A stretch of DNA of 64,000 nucleotides from an uncultured Mucilaginibacter sp. (GTDB lineage Bacteria > Bacteroidota > Bacteroidia > Sphingobacteriales > Sphingobacteriaceae). Every line of letters starts with the position of its first letter. The stretch's first letter is position 1. The stretch is taken from NCBI RefSeq assembly GCF_913773635.1, contig NZ_CAJYGQ010000012.1, forward strand, positions 1 to 64,000. The letters run 5' to 3'. The notes under the pieces were generated by a model. It had not been told where the DNA came from. It saw nothing but the letters and a program-made list of their open reading frames with translations, and searched no databases. Positions 1-10,400 of the stretch are shown here, piece after piece. Made by a program: the position numbers and the translations under genes.

Positions 1-72
1 AACAGAGAAGTTAAGCCCGCCAGAGCCGATGGTACTGCAGTAAAATGTGGGAGAGTAGGTCGGCGCCAACCC
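1..72 (+). rRNA. rrf: 5S ribosomal RNA, 3' part (cut by window edge)
   Basis: The first 72 bases match the conserved 3' half of bacterial 5S rRNA: the AACAGAGAAGTTAAGCCC block, then GGTACTGCAGTAAAATGTGGGAGAGTAGG and a closing CGCCAACC. The 5' half lies outside the window. A terminator follows within 15 bases, so this is the distal end of an rRNA operon read on the plus strand. The exact 3' end is uncertain by a few bases. Confidence 0.9.
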
Positions 73-84
73 TTACAAGTTCAT

Positions 85-123
85 AAACCCCTGTCGTTGC
101 TAAAACGTCAGGGGTTTCTTGTT
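85..123 (+). terminator. Intrinsic terminator of the rRNA operon
   Basis: AAACCCCTG (85-93) pairs with CAGGGGTTT (109-117). Two further C-G pairs lie inside after a single mismatch, and a T-rich tail follows. It sits directly after 5S rRNA. Confidence 0.8.
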
Positions 124-465
124 TAAATATAATTTTTACGGCTGTTATTCTAATGTTCTATTTTAGCTTGGTGACTGTGTAAATACTGCAGCATTTTTCC
201 TATATTTTTAACGTGCTAAGTCTATCATTTGAATTTGCACTTAATTCGCCTCCAGTATTTTTCTCGTGGGGAATTTCTTTAAATCTCAGCTTACATACTA
301 ATTATCGAAATGAAGCTTCTAAACTTCGTTCGATACCTTTGTCTTTCTCTTATTTTTAGTTCAATCTTATATTTAATCTTGCGATAATATAATTCTACAG
401 CTAAATATTTATTACGATATTTACTTGCAAACCAATTACTTCAAACTGTTCACTCTTCCTGATTT
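124..465 (+). other. Long intergenic leader before the hybrid regulator
   Basis: This AT-rich stretch of about 340 bases shows no convincing gene. The only structure I see is an imperfect inverted repeat, TATCGAA (303-309) against TTCGATA (329-335), with further partial pairing inside (TGAAG against CTTCG). It could be an operator or RNA hairpin for the regulator gene. No exact TAnnTTTG promoter element was found here. Confidence 0.4.
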
Positions 466-3400
466 ATGAGCCAAAGATTTAAATCTTATGCTGTAGTTAT
501 GCTGCTGCTTAAATTATCCTTAGCAGTGTTCAGTGTAGGCGCTCAACCTAAATATAATTTAAAACACTATACCACCACAGACGGCTTATCTCATGATAGA
601 GTTACCTGTATTTTAAAAGATACTGAAGGCTTTATGTGGTTTGGTACATGGGATGGGATTAACCGTTTTGATGGGTACAATTTTGTTACTTATAAAGGCA
701 GGGCAGGTGACAGTTCCAACCTGGAGAATAATAAAATAAGGATAGTTGTGGAAGACAAAGCTCACTATTTGTGGGTGAAAACTTTTGATAACAAAATCTA
801 TCGGTTTGATAAGAAGAAGGAAGGGTTTTTAGCCATACAAGGTAAAAGTGCCTTACCTTATGTTAAAGATGTTCTTGTTGACCGCATCATTCCTACAAAC
901 GATGGCGACGTCTGGCTGCTTAGTCAAAAGCAAGGTGCACTATGCGTTTCCAGGCAATCTGGTGAACGCGTAACAATTAAGGCGTTCAATCAATTTGCTA
1001 ATGGCTCCGCCCAACTTGCCGGCAACGAAATTAATTTCTTATACGAAGATTCAAATCTTAACCTATGGTTTGGCACATCAAAAGGCATTACTGCATTACG
1101 CAAGGACGGAAAAAAGTTGGTTAATTTAACATTTGACCGAACGGATAAAGTATTAGGAAGTGGTTTTAATTTTACCTGCTTTAAGCAACAAGCTAGTAAG
1201 ATTTACTTTGGTACGCGGCAAGGTGTGGTATTTTGTTATGACTTATCCAGTAAAAGTTTCCATCAAATTAATGCCGCTGATGGTGCATGTATTAATGCTT
1301 TGGAGCTTGAGGGTAATAAGCTTTATCTTACTACAACAGGTAAAGGACTAATTCAATATGATCTTAAGTCTGGTAAAAAGCAGGTATTTATTAGAGAGTA
1401 TGGCACACTGCGTAAAATTTATCTTGATAAGTATGGTTTACTGTGGCTCGAGCCAGGTGGAGGTATCATCAAATTTAATCCCTCAAATAAGACTTACAAG
1501 CATTTTATTCAAAAAAAGGATGCCGAAACGCAGGTGATACATACAACTTATCAGGTGTTTGAAGATGCATATGGCATATTATGGTCGTGCATGGCGGGTG
1601 GAGGGTTTGGTTATTATGACCGTTCTGCTGATGAGTTTAAATATTTTCATGATAAGCCAGGTACTGCCGAGCAGCAATTTTCAAATGTCGTAACTGCTTT
1701 ATATACCGACCCTACCGGTATCGTTTGGTTTAGTGGCTACGACAGGGGAATCAATAAAATTATATTGCATCCGGCAACATTTAATCACCAATTGATTGAT
1801 AGGGATGCTGATGCAAAAACCGTTAATGAAGTACGTTCACTTTGCGAAGATCATAACGGTGTTTTATGGGTAGGCACAAAAGCCGGTGAGATACTCACTT
1901 ATATAAACGGAGTTAAGCAGGCCAATCCGTTTATCAACCTTAATCCACGTGATTTAAACAGAGTATACTGCATAGTTGAAGGTAGGAATCGTACCATTTG
2001 GATAGGTACAAAAGGAAGTGGCCTTATTGAGGCGGTTCCACTCGCAAACGATCCATCAAAGTATAGAGTAACAAGGCATATTAATGATCCGCAGGACAAG
2101 AATAGCATCAGCAGCAATTTGGTGTATACGGTTTTGGAAGACAAGCGAGGTAGAATTTGGGTTGGTACATTTGCCGGTGGCTTAAACCTATTGGTGCGTA
2201 AAGGAAGCAATACTGTATTTAAAAACCAAAATAATTCATTTAGCAATTACGCACAAGCCCGTGCTAACGGCGTAAGGCATCTTCAGGAAGATTTAAAAGG
2301 AAACATTTGGGTTGCCAGTACTAACGGTTTGGTAATTTTTGATCCTTCGCAAGGCGTTGAAAGATTTAATTTTCACAGGTATACCAAAGTGCGTGGAGAC
2401 GAAACCTCGTTAGGTGCTAATGATGTACAATACATTTTACGCGATGCAAGCGGCAACATGTGGCTTGGTACATTTGGTGGTGGGTTGCAAAAGGCATTAA
2501 CTGACTTTGATTTAAATAAAAAAATCAAATTTCAAGTATACACAACTGCTGATGGTTTGCCTAATGATATCGTATTAAGTATAGCGGCCGACAATAGGCA
2601 GCATTTATGGATTGCTACGGAAAATGGCTTGTCGGAGTTCGATCCGGTAAATCAAACCTTCAAAAACTATAATAATGATGACGGACTACCCCAAACGCAA
2701 TTTTCTGAATCGGCGTTTATAAAAGGCAAGGGTGGGCGATTGTACTTAGGTTGCCTAAACGGATTCGTTGATTTCAATCCCCAACAAATTGGAAATAACC
2801 GACAAAATGCTGCTATCGCGTTTACCGGATTCAAGGTTGCGAACAAGAGCATAGTACCCGGAAGCGCTGATTCAATTTTAACAAATGCTGTAGATCAATC
2901 TCAAAAAATTGTTTTGAAATATGATCAGAACTTGTTTACAATAGATTACGTCGCTCTTAATTATAAGATTGCTAATAAAGTTTGGTACGCTTATAAATTA
3001 GAAGGCTTTGATAAACAATGGAATTATGTTAAAGATGCCAGGCAGGCAACCTATACCAACGTTCCTCCGGGGAAGTATAGGTTTGTTGTGGCTACGATAA
3101 GCAATTATCTATTTAAAAATAAGCCCGAGAAAAGTATAGAGATCACCATCCTTCCGCCATGGTGGCAAACATGGTGGGCTTACCTAATTTATTTGCTTTT
3201 ACTGTGCATAGTGCTTGAGGTTGCAAGGCGGGTTATATTTACGATGATCAGGTTACGCCATCGTATTGCCGTTGAGAAAAAGATTTCGGCTATGAAGGTG
3301 GGATTCTTTACCAATATTTCACACGAATTACGTACGCCTTTAACATTAATTATTAATCCGCTCAAGCAAATTGCCAAGGATGAAACCCTATCGGCCAAGG

Positions 3401-4866
3401 GACGTGAGCATATCAACCTGGTAAACAAAAATGCCGATAGGATGGTGCGTTTCATCAATCAATTACTTGATTTTAGAAAATTGCAAGAGGGAAAGGCTGT
3501 CTTAAAATTATCGCAAATTGACATCGTTCAGCTTGTAAAAAATACGGCCTCATATTTCAATGATGTAGCGACTGAAAAGGATATAAACTTTAATATACAT
3601 ACTGATACGCCTGTTTATTTGCTGCCTATAGATGATGAGAAGGTGGATATTGTTATATACAACGTATTAGCTAACGCTTTTAAATACACACCTCCGGGCC
3701 GAAGCATATCGGTTGTAATAGATACTCAGGCTAATGACGGTTTTGTATCAATTGAAATTATTGATGAAGGTATAGGTGTACCTGACGATAAGCTGAACGA
3801 AATTTTTGAGTTATACTATGAAGGCTCAAACAGTAGCGCGAATGTTAAGGGAACGGGTATCGGTCTTGCATTCTCAAAGGAGTTGATCAACGCTCATCAA
3901 GGAAAAATTACTGCAGCAAACAACCCTAACGGTGGAATGACCTTTACTGTTAAGTTAAAATCAAATTTGCAAAATGTAAGCATAAGCGAGTATAAGCCTA
4001 TTGATACCAGCCAAGTAGTAAGCGTTGAACCTGCTCAAAATTTTCCACCTACAGTTAATAAAAATGACGGTGATTTGGACAAGTCATTAGTTTTAATTGT
4101 AGAAGACAATACAGAGTTAAGAAGATTCCTACACGATCAGCTTAGTGAATATTATCGTGTTGAAGCGGCAGCCGATGGCGTTGAAGGACTGGAAAGAGCA
4201 AAGAGCTTAAACCCCGATTTAATTATAAGCGATGTAATGATGCCTAACATGGACGGAATTGCAATGCTTGATGCACTGAAAAATGAATTGTTAACCAGCC
4301 ATATACCAGTTATATTGTTAACTGCCCGGTCGTCAGTGGAACACCAAATTGAGGGAATGCGGTATGGAGCTGATTTTTATGTTACCAAGCCGTTTAATAC
4401 GGAGTATGTATTTGTATTGGTTGAAAGTTTGATAAGGCAACGGAAGCAGATGTTTGCCAATCTTTTAAACAGTAAGAATTTAGTACAACTGTCCCCTGGC
4501 GAAATTTTGATCACTTCAAAGGATGAAGAACTATTGAAACTGGTGGTTGAAACGGTTGAGCAGGGAATGAGTGATTGTGATTTTAACATTGACGACGTAG
4601 CCGGCGCTGTTGGACTAGGTCGTACAACTTTTTATAAAAAGCTTAAGAGTTTAACGGGGTTAGCTCCGGTTGAATTTGTAAAGGAAATGCGCCTTAAGCG
4701 CGCTAAACAATTAATTGATTCCGGTGAGTTTACCATGTCCGAAATCTCCTATCAAATTGGTTTTAACAGTTCAGGGTATTTCAGTACGTGTTTCAAAGAT
4801 AAGTACGGTCAAACACCTTCTCAGTATTTGAAATCCCTGAAAGCAGCACAACCTCAAGAAAAATAA
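466..4866 (+). CDS. Hybrid two-component system regulator (HTCS) of the pectin PUL
   Basis: A 1466-residue one-protein two-component system that senses an oligosaccharide in the periplasm and activates PUL transcription. Visible order: signal peptide (about 1-26); two seven-bladed Reg_prop-type propellers (about 28-790) with repeated W-(I/F/V)-G-T motifs; Y_Y_Y domain (about 805-880); one transmembrane segment (about 885-910, after a PPWWQTWW motif); histidine kinase with HELRTPL (phospho-acceptor His953), the N-box NVLANAFKYTP and the DEGIGV and GTGIGL ATP-lid motifs; receiver domain with phospho-acceptor Asp1256 in the ISDVMMPNMDG motif; and a C-terminal AraC-type helix-turn-helix (about 1365-1460). 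All key residues are present. It lies just upstream of, and codirectional with, the operon starting at 5160, whose promoter region carries a matching direct repeat. The exact ligand is unknown; pectic oligosaccharides are inferred from the neighbours. Confidence 0.95.
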   Translation: MSQRFKSYAVVMLLLKLSLAVFSVGAQPKYNLKHYTTTDGLSHDRVTCILKDTEGFMWFGTWDGINRFDGYNFVTYKGRAGDSSNLENNKIRIVVEDKAHYLWVKTFDNKIYRFDKKKEGFLAIQGKSALPYVKDVLVDRIIPTNDGDVWLLSQKQGALCVSRQSGERVTIKAFNQFANGSAQLAGNEINFLYEDSNLNLWFGTSKGITALRKDGKKLVNLTFDRTDKVLGSGFNFTCFKQQASKIYFGTRQGVVFCYDLSSKSFHQINAADGACINALELEGNKLYLTTTGKGLIQYDLKSGKKQVFIREYGTLRKIYLDKYGLLWLEPGGGIIKFNPSNKTYKHFIQKKDAETQVIHTTYQVFEDAYGILWSCMAGGGFGYYDRSADEFKYFHDKPGTAEQQFSNVVTALYTDPTGIVWFSGYDRGINKIILHPATFNHQLIDRDADAKTVNEVRSLCEDHNGVLWVGTKAGEILTYINGVKQANPFINLNPRDLNRVYCIVEGRNRTIWIGTKGSGLIEAVPLANDPSKYRVTRHINDPQDKNSISSNLVYTVLEDKRGRIWVGTFAGGLNLLVRKGSNTVFKNQNNSFSNYAQARANGVRHLQEDLKGNIWVASTNGLVIFDPSQGVERFNFHRYTKVRGDETSLGANDVQYILRDASGNMWLGTFGGGLQKALTDFDLNKKIKFQVYTTADGLPNDIVLSIAADNRQHLWIATENGLSEFDPVNQTFKNYNNDDGLPQTQFSESAFIKGKGGRLYLGCLNGFVDFNPQQIGNNRQNAAIAFTGFKVANKSIVPGSADSILTNAVDQSQKIVLKYDQNLFTIDYVALNYKIANKVWYAYKLEGFDKQWNYVKDARQATYTNVPPGKYRFVVATISNYLFKNKPEKSIEITILPPWWQTWWAYLIYLLLLCIVLEVARRVIFTMIRLRHRIAVEKKISAMKVGFFTNISHELRTPLTLIINPLKQIAKDETLSAKGREHINLVNKNADRMVRFINQLLDFRKLQEGKAVLKLSQIDIVQLVKNTASYFNDVATEKDINFNIHTDTPVYLLPIDDEKVDIVIYNVLANAFKYTPPGRSISVVIDTQANDGFVSIEIIDEGIGVPDDKLNEIFELYYEGSNSSANVKGTGIGLAFSKELINAHQGKITAANNPNGGMTFTVKLKSNLQNVSISEYKPIDTSQVVSVEPAQNFPPTVNKNDGDLDKSLVLIVEDNTELRRFLHDQLSEYYRVEAAADGVEGLERAKSLNPDLIISDVMMPNMDGIAMLDALKNELLTSHIPVILLTARSSVEHQIEGMRYGADFYVTKPFNTEYVFVLVESLIRQRKQMFANLLNSKNLVQLSPGEILITSKDEELLKLVVETVEQGMSDCDFNIDDVAGAVGLGRTTFYKKLKSLTGLAPVEFVKEMRLKRAKQLIDSGEFTMSEISYQIGFNSSGYFSTCFKDKYGQTPSQYLKSLKAAQPQEK

Positions 4867-4910
4867 TTTTTTTGAAAACCATTCAAATGGTATCAAAAAA
4901 CGCGATTTAA

Positions 4911-4946
4911 CAAATTTTAAAAACTATTTGTCAAATTTTAAAAACT
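4911..4946 (+). promoter_or_regulatory. Direct repeat, candidate binding site for the HTCS AraC domain
   Basis: CAAATTTTAAAAACT occurs twice, exactly, at 4911-4925 and 4932-4946, a period of 21 bp or two helical turns. AraC-type domains commonly bind direct repeats with this spacing. The second copy ends 18 bases before a TAGGTTTG promoter element, where an activator would contact RNA polymerase. Confidence 0.55.
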
Positions 4947-4964
4947 TCATTTGTGCTTTCATAT

Positions 4965-4972
4965 TAGGTTTG
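4965..4972 (+). promoter_or_regulatory. Candidate -7 promoter element of the pectin PUL operon
   Basis: TAGGTTTG fits the Bacteroidota -7 consensus TAnnTTTG exactly. No TTG is found at the usual -33 distance, as expected for an activator-dependent promoter. Transcription would start near 4978-4982, leaving a leader of about 180 bases before the first gene. Confidence 0.5.
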
Positions 4973-5148
4973 CTGTACAATTATAAACCGCCGGTGCCCG
5001 GCAATTATTAAGGAATAGCGTTTTATTTTTTTCGATAAACTTAAAGCATCCTGTCCTTAGATTTTTATACCGGCATCAGCATCGAACCAGTTTTCAAGTA
5101 ACAATTCAAAAAAGACCAGCTGCCAGTAAAGGGCGGAGGTGTAATACT

Positions 5149-5163
5149 ATGCATTTTATATGA
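5149..5163 (+). CDS. Four-codon minicistron (Met-His-Phe-Ile) overlapping the fasciclin start
   Basis: A strong Shine-Dalgarno sequence, GGAGGT at 5135-5140, lies 8 bases before an ATG at 5149. It is too far (19 bases) from the start of the next gene at 5160. The short frame reads Met-His-Phe-Ile and stops at TGA 5161-5163, overlapping the following ATG (5160-5162) as ATGA. This looks like a device for translational coupling of the first PUL gene. Chance occurrence is possible because Bacteroidota rarely rely on Shine-Dalgarno sequences. Confidence 0.4.
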   Translation: MHFI

Positions 5164-7352
5164 GGAGAATTTTACCTAGTTTGTTATTGATTTTTTTGGC
5201 GCTGTTTGTACTCAACTCATGTACAAAGAAGGAGTTTAACGAGCGTTACGAACGCCCGGCAAACCTGGCCGATCCGATATATCAGCAATTGGAAAAGCGC
5301 GGAAACTTCAAGAGTTTGCTTATTTGTATTGATAAGGCAGGTTACAAAGATATTTTAAGCAAAGCAGGCTTCTGGACAATGTTTGCTGCAAATGATGCAG
5401 CTTTTAGCCAGTTTTTAAAAGATAAGAACCTGAACAGTGCTGCTGATATAGACGCCTCTACAGCAGAAAAGATTGTACGATATGCATTAGTGTTTAACGC
5501 TTTTAAAACCGACAGGCTTCCCGATTACCAGGCGCTTACTGGTTGGGTGCCTAATATGGCTTTTAAACGTCGTACCGCTTATTATGATGCACCGCAAACT
5601 ACTAACTACAACGGCAAGGACATAACCTTCGTTAATTCAAACCGTAACAACAGGGGCGGAACCACTTATTTTACCGTAAGCGACAACAATAATAAGTATG
5701 TTCCATACATACTCGACAGATTTTTAACGCCTAAGAATCTTACACCGGCCGACTATAATTACTTTAATGCACAAAATCCTTACAATGGCTTTAGCGTTGG
5801 CGACGCACAAGTGGTAAGCAGCAATATAATTGCCGAAAACGGTGTAATACATGAAATTAACCGTGTGCTGATGCCATTACCAAGCATTGATCAGTACTTA
5901 AACGGTAACACGCAGTATAGCCTGTTTAAATCATTGTTTGACAAGTACATGGTATCTTACATTGTAAGTCCTGAAGCTACCGCCAAAAACCTTGAGAATA
6001 CAGGTATACAAAAAGACATTTACGTTAAGCTATATGATGCAGGACTAGCCTACTCTCCAAATAACGAAAACTACCTGAAGCTGGATGATAATGATGGGCA
6101 AATGGAAGGCTATTCGATGTTCGCGCCAACCAACACTGCACTTAACGATTATATTAACAACGTATTACTCGAATACTACCCTTCGCTTGACGCCTTGCCA
6201 AAAGAAATTATGTATGATTTCTTAAATGCCCATATGTTTTCAACTACCGTGTGGCCAAGCAAGTTCGCAAGCACTACTAACGGACAGGGGCAAGGTGCTT
6301 TGTTTAACCCCGCTGCCGATGTTGTTGACAAAAAGCTTTTAAGTAATGGTGTTTTTTATGGTACAAGTAAGGTGCAAAATGCAAACGTATTTAGTACAGT
6401 ATTTGGTCGCGCTTATCTAAACCCTAATTATTCTTTAATGACCCGTGCCTTAACACTGGCATTAAAGGCCAACATAATTAACACCAGTTTAAAGTATACA
6501 CTGTTTTTAACGTCAGACGAAAAGCTGCGGGCCCTTGGTTTTAATTATGACCTGGATGCAAATACCTGGAGATATACGCCACCTGGTGGTGGAACTGCAT
6601 TGTCAGGTTCATCGGCACTTGATAAGCTTAACCGTATCATTAATACCCAGGTTGTGCGGGCTGATGTTACAAGCATTGCAGGTAACGGTATCTTGGAGAC
6701 TTATGATGGTGAGTATATCCGTTATAGTAATAACACAGTATATTCTGCCGGAAACCGGGATGCAGGTATTGTTTTGAATGCCACCAGCTCTCGTAAAACT
6801 GAAAACGGTACGGTTTATTACATAGACGGCCTGCTTTCTGAGCCAAGCCTGTCAGTAGGCAAACATCTTGAGGCATTAGCAGCCCAGGCAAATTCTCCAT
6901 ATAAAAAGTTTGTTGATTATGTTAAGGCATCAACTATTTACAATACGTCAAACGGTGAAATTTTAGGTGTTACCGCAGGCTCATTTTACACAGTACTTGC
7001 GCCAACAAACACTGCCATTGAAGCTGCTATAGCACAAGGATACTTACCTGCAACAACTTCGCCTACCGACCAGATAGGACGCGATAAGGTGGCAAACTTT
7101 ATAAGGTACCACATTATTCAAAAGGCAACCGTTGTACCTGATGGTAAAAAGGAGGGAGGCTTTCTAACCTTACTGCAGCGAGCTAACGGTACCAGCACTA
7201 CGGTAGCGGTTACCAATGTTGGCGTTAACAACATGCAGGTAAAAGATATGATGGGTGGAACTGCAAATGTAGTAGCAGCCAGCAGCAATAACTTATCTAA
7301 CCGCACGGTGATTCATTTGCTCGACACTTTTTTGAAGTTTAACGCAAATTAA
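5160..7352 (+). CDS. Surface lipoprotein with about four fasciclin (FAS1) domains
   Basis: A 730-residue predicted lipoprotein with the signal sequence ending in LNSC (lipidated Cys21). It then carries about four FAS1-type domains (roughly 38-240, 250-430, 430-570 and 575-728). These are recognisable by the repeated (M/F)FA(P/A)N(D/T)xA motif near the start of a domain and NGVIHEIN/NRTVIHLLD at the end. FAS1 domains are adhesion or binding folds with no enzymatic function. This is the first gene of the PUL operon, before a SusC/SusD pair, the place where surface glycan-binding proteins are often encoded, so a glycan-binding role at the cell surface is inferred. The start is fixed by a stop codon at 5142 and the absence of other in-frame ATGs. 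There is a 92-base gap to the next gene. Confidence 0.85.
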   Translation: MRRILPSLLLIFLALFVLNSCTKKEFNERYERPANLADPIYQQLEKRGNFKSLLICIDKAGYKDILSKAGFWTMFAANDAAFSQFLKDKNLNSAADIDASTAEKIVRYALVFNAFKTDRLPDYQALTGWVPNMAFKRRTAYYDAPQTTNYNGKDITFVNSNRNNRGGTTYFTVSDNNNKYVPYILDRFLTPKNLTPADYNYFNAQNPYNGFSVGDAQVVSSNIIAENGVIHEINRVLMPLPSIDQYLNGNTQYSLFKSLFDKYMVSYIVSPEATAKNLENTGIQKDIYVKLYDAGLAYSPNNENYLKLDDNDGQMEGYSMFAPTNTALNDYINNVLLEYYPSLDALPKEIMYDFLNAHMFSTTVWPSKFASTTNGQGQGALFNPAADVVDKKLLSNGVFYGTSKVQNANVFSTVFGRAYLNPNYSLMTRALTLALKANIINTSLKYTLFLTSDEKLRALGFNYDLDANTWRYTPPGGGTALSGSSALDKLNRIINTQVVRADVTSIAGNGILETYDGEYIRYSNNTVYSAGNRDAGIVLNATSSRKTENGTVYYIDGLLSEPSLSVGKHLEALAAQANSPYKKFVDYVKASTIYNTSNGEILGVTAGSFYTVLAPTNTAIEAAIAQGYLPATTSPTDQIGRDKVANFIRYHIIQKATVVPDGKKEGGFLTLLQRANGTSTTVAVTNVGVNNMQVKDMMGGTANVVAASSNNLSNRTVIHLLDTFLKFNAN

Positions 7353-7391
7353 ACTACACCATAATCAAATTATAACCAATTGCAATTGATG

Positions 7392-7417
7392 GTTGCCGGT
7401 TTTAACCTCCCGGCAAC
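7392..7417 (+). other. Intergenic stem-loop before SusC
   Basis: GTTGCCGG (7392-7399) pairs perfectly with CCGGCAAC (7410-7417) around a 10-base loop. No T-run follows, so it is not a typical terminator. It may stabilise or separate the SusC/SusD part of the message from the preceding fasciclin gene. Confidence 0.4.
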
Positions 7418-7444
7418 TTACCAAACCATTAATAACCTTAGTTA

Positions 7445-10400
7445 ATGAAAAAAATATTTACTCACCTTTTTTTCTGTTGTCTTATACTGTGGCCCGCAGT
7501 GTTTGTAAATGTGGTTAAAGCCCAAACCACGGTTGCACCTGTTGCCACCGTACGCGGTAAAGTAACCGACAGAAAAGATAAAGCACCGCTGGTGGGCGTA
7601 ACGGTGGTTGAAGTTGATAAAGAGAAGCGTATTGTTGGCGGCGTATCAACTGATATTGATGGTAATTATGCACTGAGGGTTAAAAGCCGTCAAAACAAAA
7701 TATCTATATCGTTAATAGGCTACAAAACCATTACGATGGATATAAATGACCGCAGTACACTAAATATATCATTAGAACAAAGTTCAAACACGCTAAGCGA
7801 TGTTACCGTTACGGCAAATAAAACGTCAAGCAACGGATTACTGCAAATTGATACACGCAACTCAACCACAGCCGTAGCAAAAGTAAGTGCAAAAGACATC
7901 GAAGAGTTATCAGCTTCTTCCATTGATCAGGCTATTCAGGGTCGCCTTCCAGGGGTTGATATAGCTGCCAATTCGGGCGATCCGGGTGCAGGAATGCAAA
8001 TACGTATACGTGGTACGTCAACCATCAACGGATCAACCAATCCGCTTATTGTGTTGGACGGTATGCCTTACGATACCAGTATACCAACCGACTTTAATTT
8101 CGGCACTGCCGATGAGCAAGGTTATGCATCTTTGTTAAACATTGCACCGGCTGATATTCAGGATATATCTGTACTTAAAGATGCTGCCGCAACCGCGGTT
8201 TGGGGTTCAAGGGCTGCAAACGGTGTGCTGATTATCAATACCAAACGCGGGCGTGTTGGCTCTCCTCAGGTTACGTACACAATGCGTGCTACGGCGTCAA
8301 GACAACCCAATGCAATACCTATGCTAACAGGTGATCAATACTCTCAGCTAATTCCTGAAGAGGTAATGAATCGCACGGGTACTCCATTGAATACCCAAAC
8401 AGTGAAAGAATTTTTATACGATCCGAGCGACCGGTATTACTACAATAATTACAGCAATAATACCGATTGGATAGGAGCCATAACCCGCACAGGTATTATG
8501 CATGATCATAACTTGTCGTTATCGGGTGGTGGCGAGAAGGCACGTTACTTTTCGTCAGTAAGTTACCTTAACCAGCGCGGAACAACTTTAGGTACCGCCC
8601 TAAACAGGGTTACTACACGTATAAACTTAGATTATAACGTATCTGATCGTATTAAGTTCCGTACGGATGTGTCTTACACCCACTCAAATACTGATAAGGT
8701 TTACAATGATGATGCCCGTAGCATAGCTTACCAAAAAATGCCCAATATGAGCATTTATGAAATCAACAGCCTTGGTAACAATACCGGTAATTATCTATCG
8801 CCGTTGCAAAACATACAAGGAAGTTACCCGGGCACCTTTAACCCTGTAGCTTTACTTTCATCAGGTATAAACAACGTTGTAGGGGAGCGCATTGTACCGC
8901 ACTTTACCTTGCAATATGATATTGTTCCAAATTTGTTCCGCGCAACTGCCGATGTTCAATTTGATATCAACAACACTAAAAACCGCAGCTTTTTACCACA
9001 AATAGCAACCGGGTTACCAGTAAGCGACTTAAACGTTAACCGCGCGTTTGACGGCGACGTTGATCAGTTTAGTATTCAAACCAAAACTAACTTTATTTAT
9101 ACTCCTAAATTAAACGAAAAGCACAACTTCACGGGCCTTGTTTCATTCATCACTAATGACAGTAAAGCAACCGTACTGCAAAGCGAATCGTCCAACTCAG
9201 GCTCTGTATTCTTGCAAGATCCGTCGGTTGATACACGGGTGCTTAACTTAAGATCATCACTAGGGCAAACACGTAGCGTAGCTGCATTGATCAATGCTCA
9301 ATATGGCCTATTGGACCGCTACATTGTCAATTTTGCGCTGCGTACCGATGGTAATTCAAAGTTTGGTCCTGCACACCGCTGGGGTTTATTTCCATCAATC
9401 TCTACCCGGTGGAGAATTTCGGGCGAACCATTTATGCGTAAGCTTACCTTTTTTGATGATTTAAGCTTACGCGCCAGCTATGGCAAGAGTGGCAACGAAC
9501 CTAGAAATAACTACACATTCTTTAACACTTACGGCAATTACGCTTACGACTACTTAGGTTCATCGGCAGTGTATTCGCAAAATATCGAACTACGTAACCT
9601 GCGCTGGGAAACCGTGACCGGCCAAAACGTGGGCTTGACCTTTTCAATGTTAAAGAGCCGTATCAACGTTGATATTGACCTTTACCGCAACCGCACCACC
9701 GACCTGTTTTTTAACGACCTGCAATTGCCCGGCATATCAGGTTTCAGCAAAATCAACATGAACGTTGGTACCATGGACAACCAGGGATGGGAAATAAATC
9801 TTAATACCGTTGCTGTAAGAAGCAAAAAGCTAATGGTTGAAATGAACTTCAATATAGCTAACAACACTAATATCATTCGTAGCATATCTCCTTATTACCC
9901 AAGTACTAAAGGTGATATTACCACTAACGGCAGCTATAAAACAATTTTGCAAATCAATAACCCATTCGGTTCATTTTATGGCTTTCGTTACAAAGGAGTT
10001 TATCAGGATCAGGCAGCAACTGTTGCAACTAATGCAAAAGGGCAACCTATTGTTGGGTTAGACGGTGTGCCACTTCAAATGCGCTTTAATTATCCGGCAA
10101 CTGATTATGTATTTAAACCAGGCGACGCCATGTATGAAGACATCAACCATGATGGTAACATTGATTATAAAGACGTGGTTTACCTGGGTAACGGTAACCC
10201 CAAATTTACCGGTGGTTTTGGTCCAACCATTACCATAAACGGTAATCTTAAGCTTAACGCCTTCTTTGCTTTCAGGTACGGTTATCAGTTGGTAAATGGT
10301 ACGCGTATGCAAACCAGCAATATGTACGGCTTCAATAATCAAAGTACAGAGGTATTAAAGAGATGGCGTAATGAGGGAGACGTTACCGACGTTCCGCGTG

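Noticed and set aside
1899..2246. 115-codon minus-strand frame inside the hybrid regulator
   Set aside because: It lies wholly within the well-supported regulator gene on the opposite strand and shows no recognisable domain or start context.
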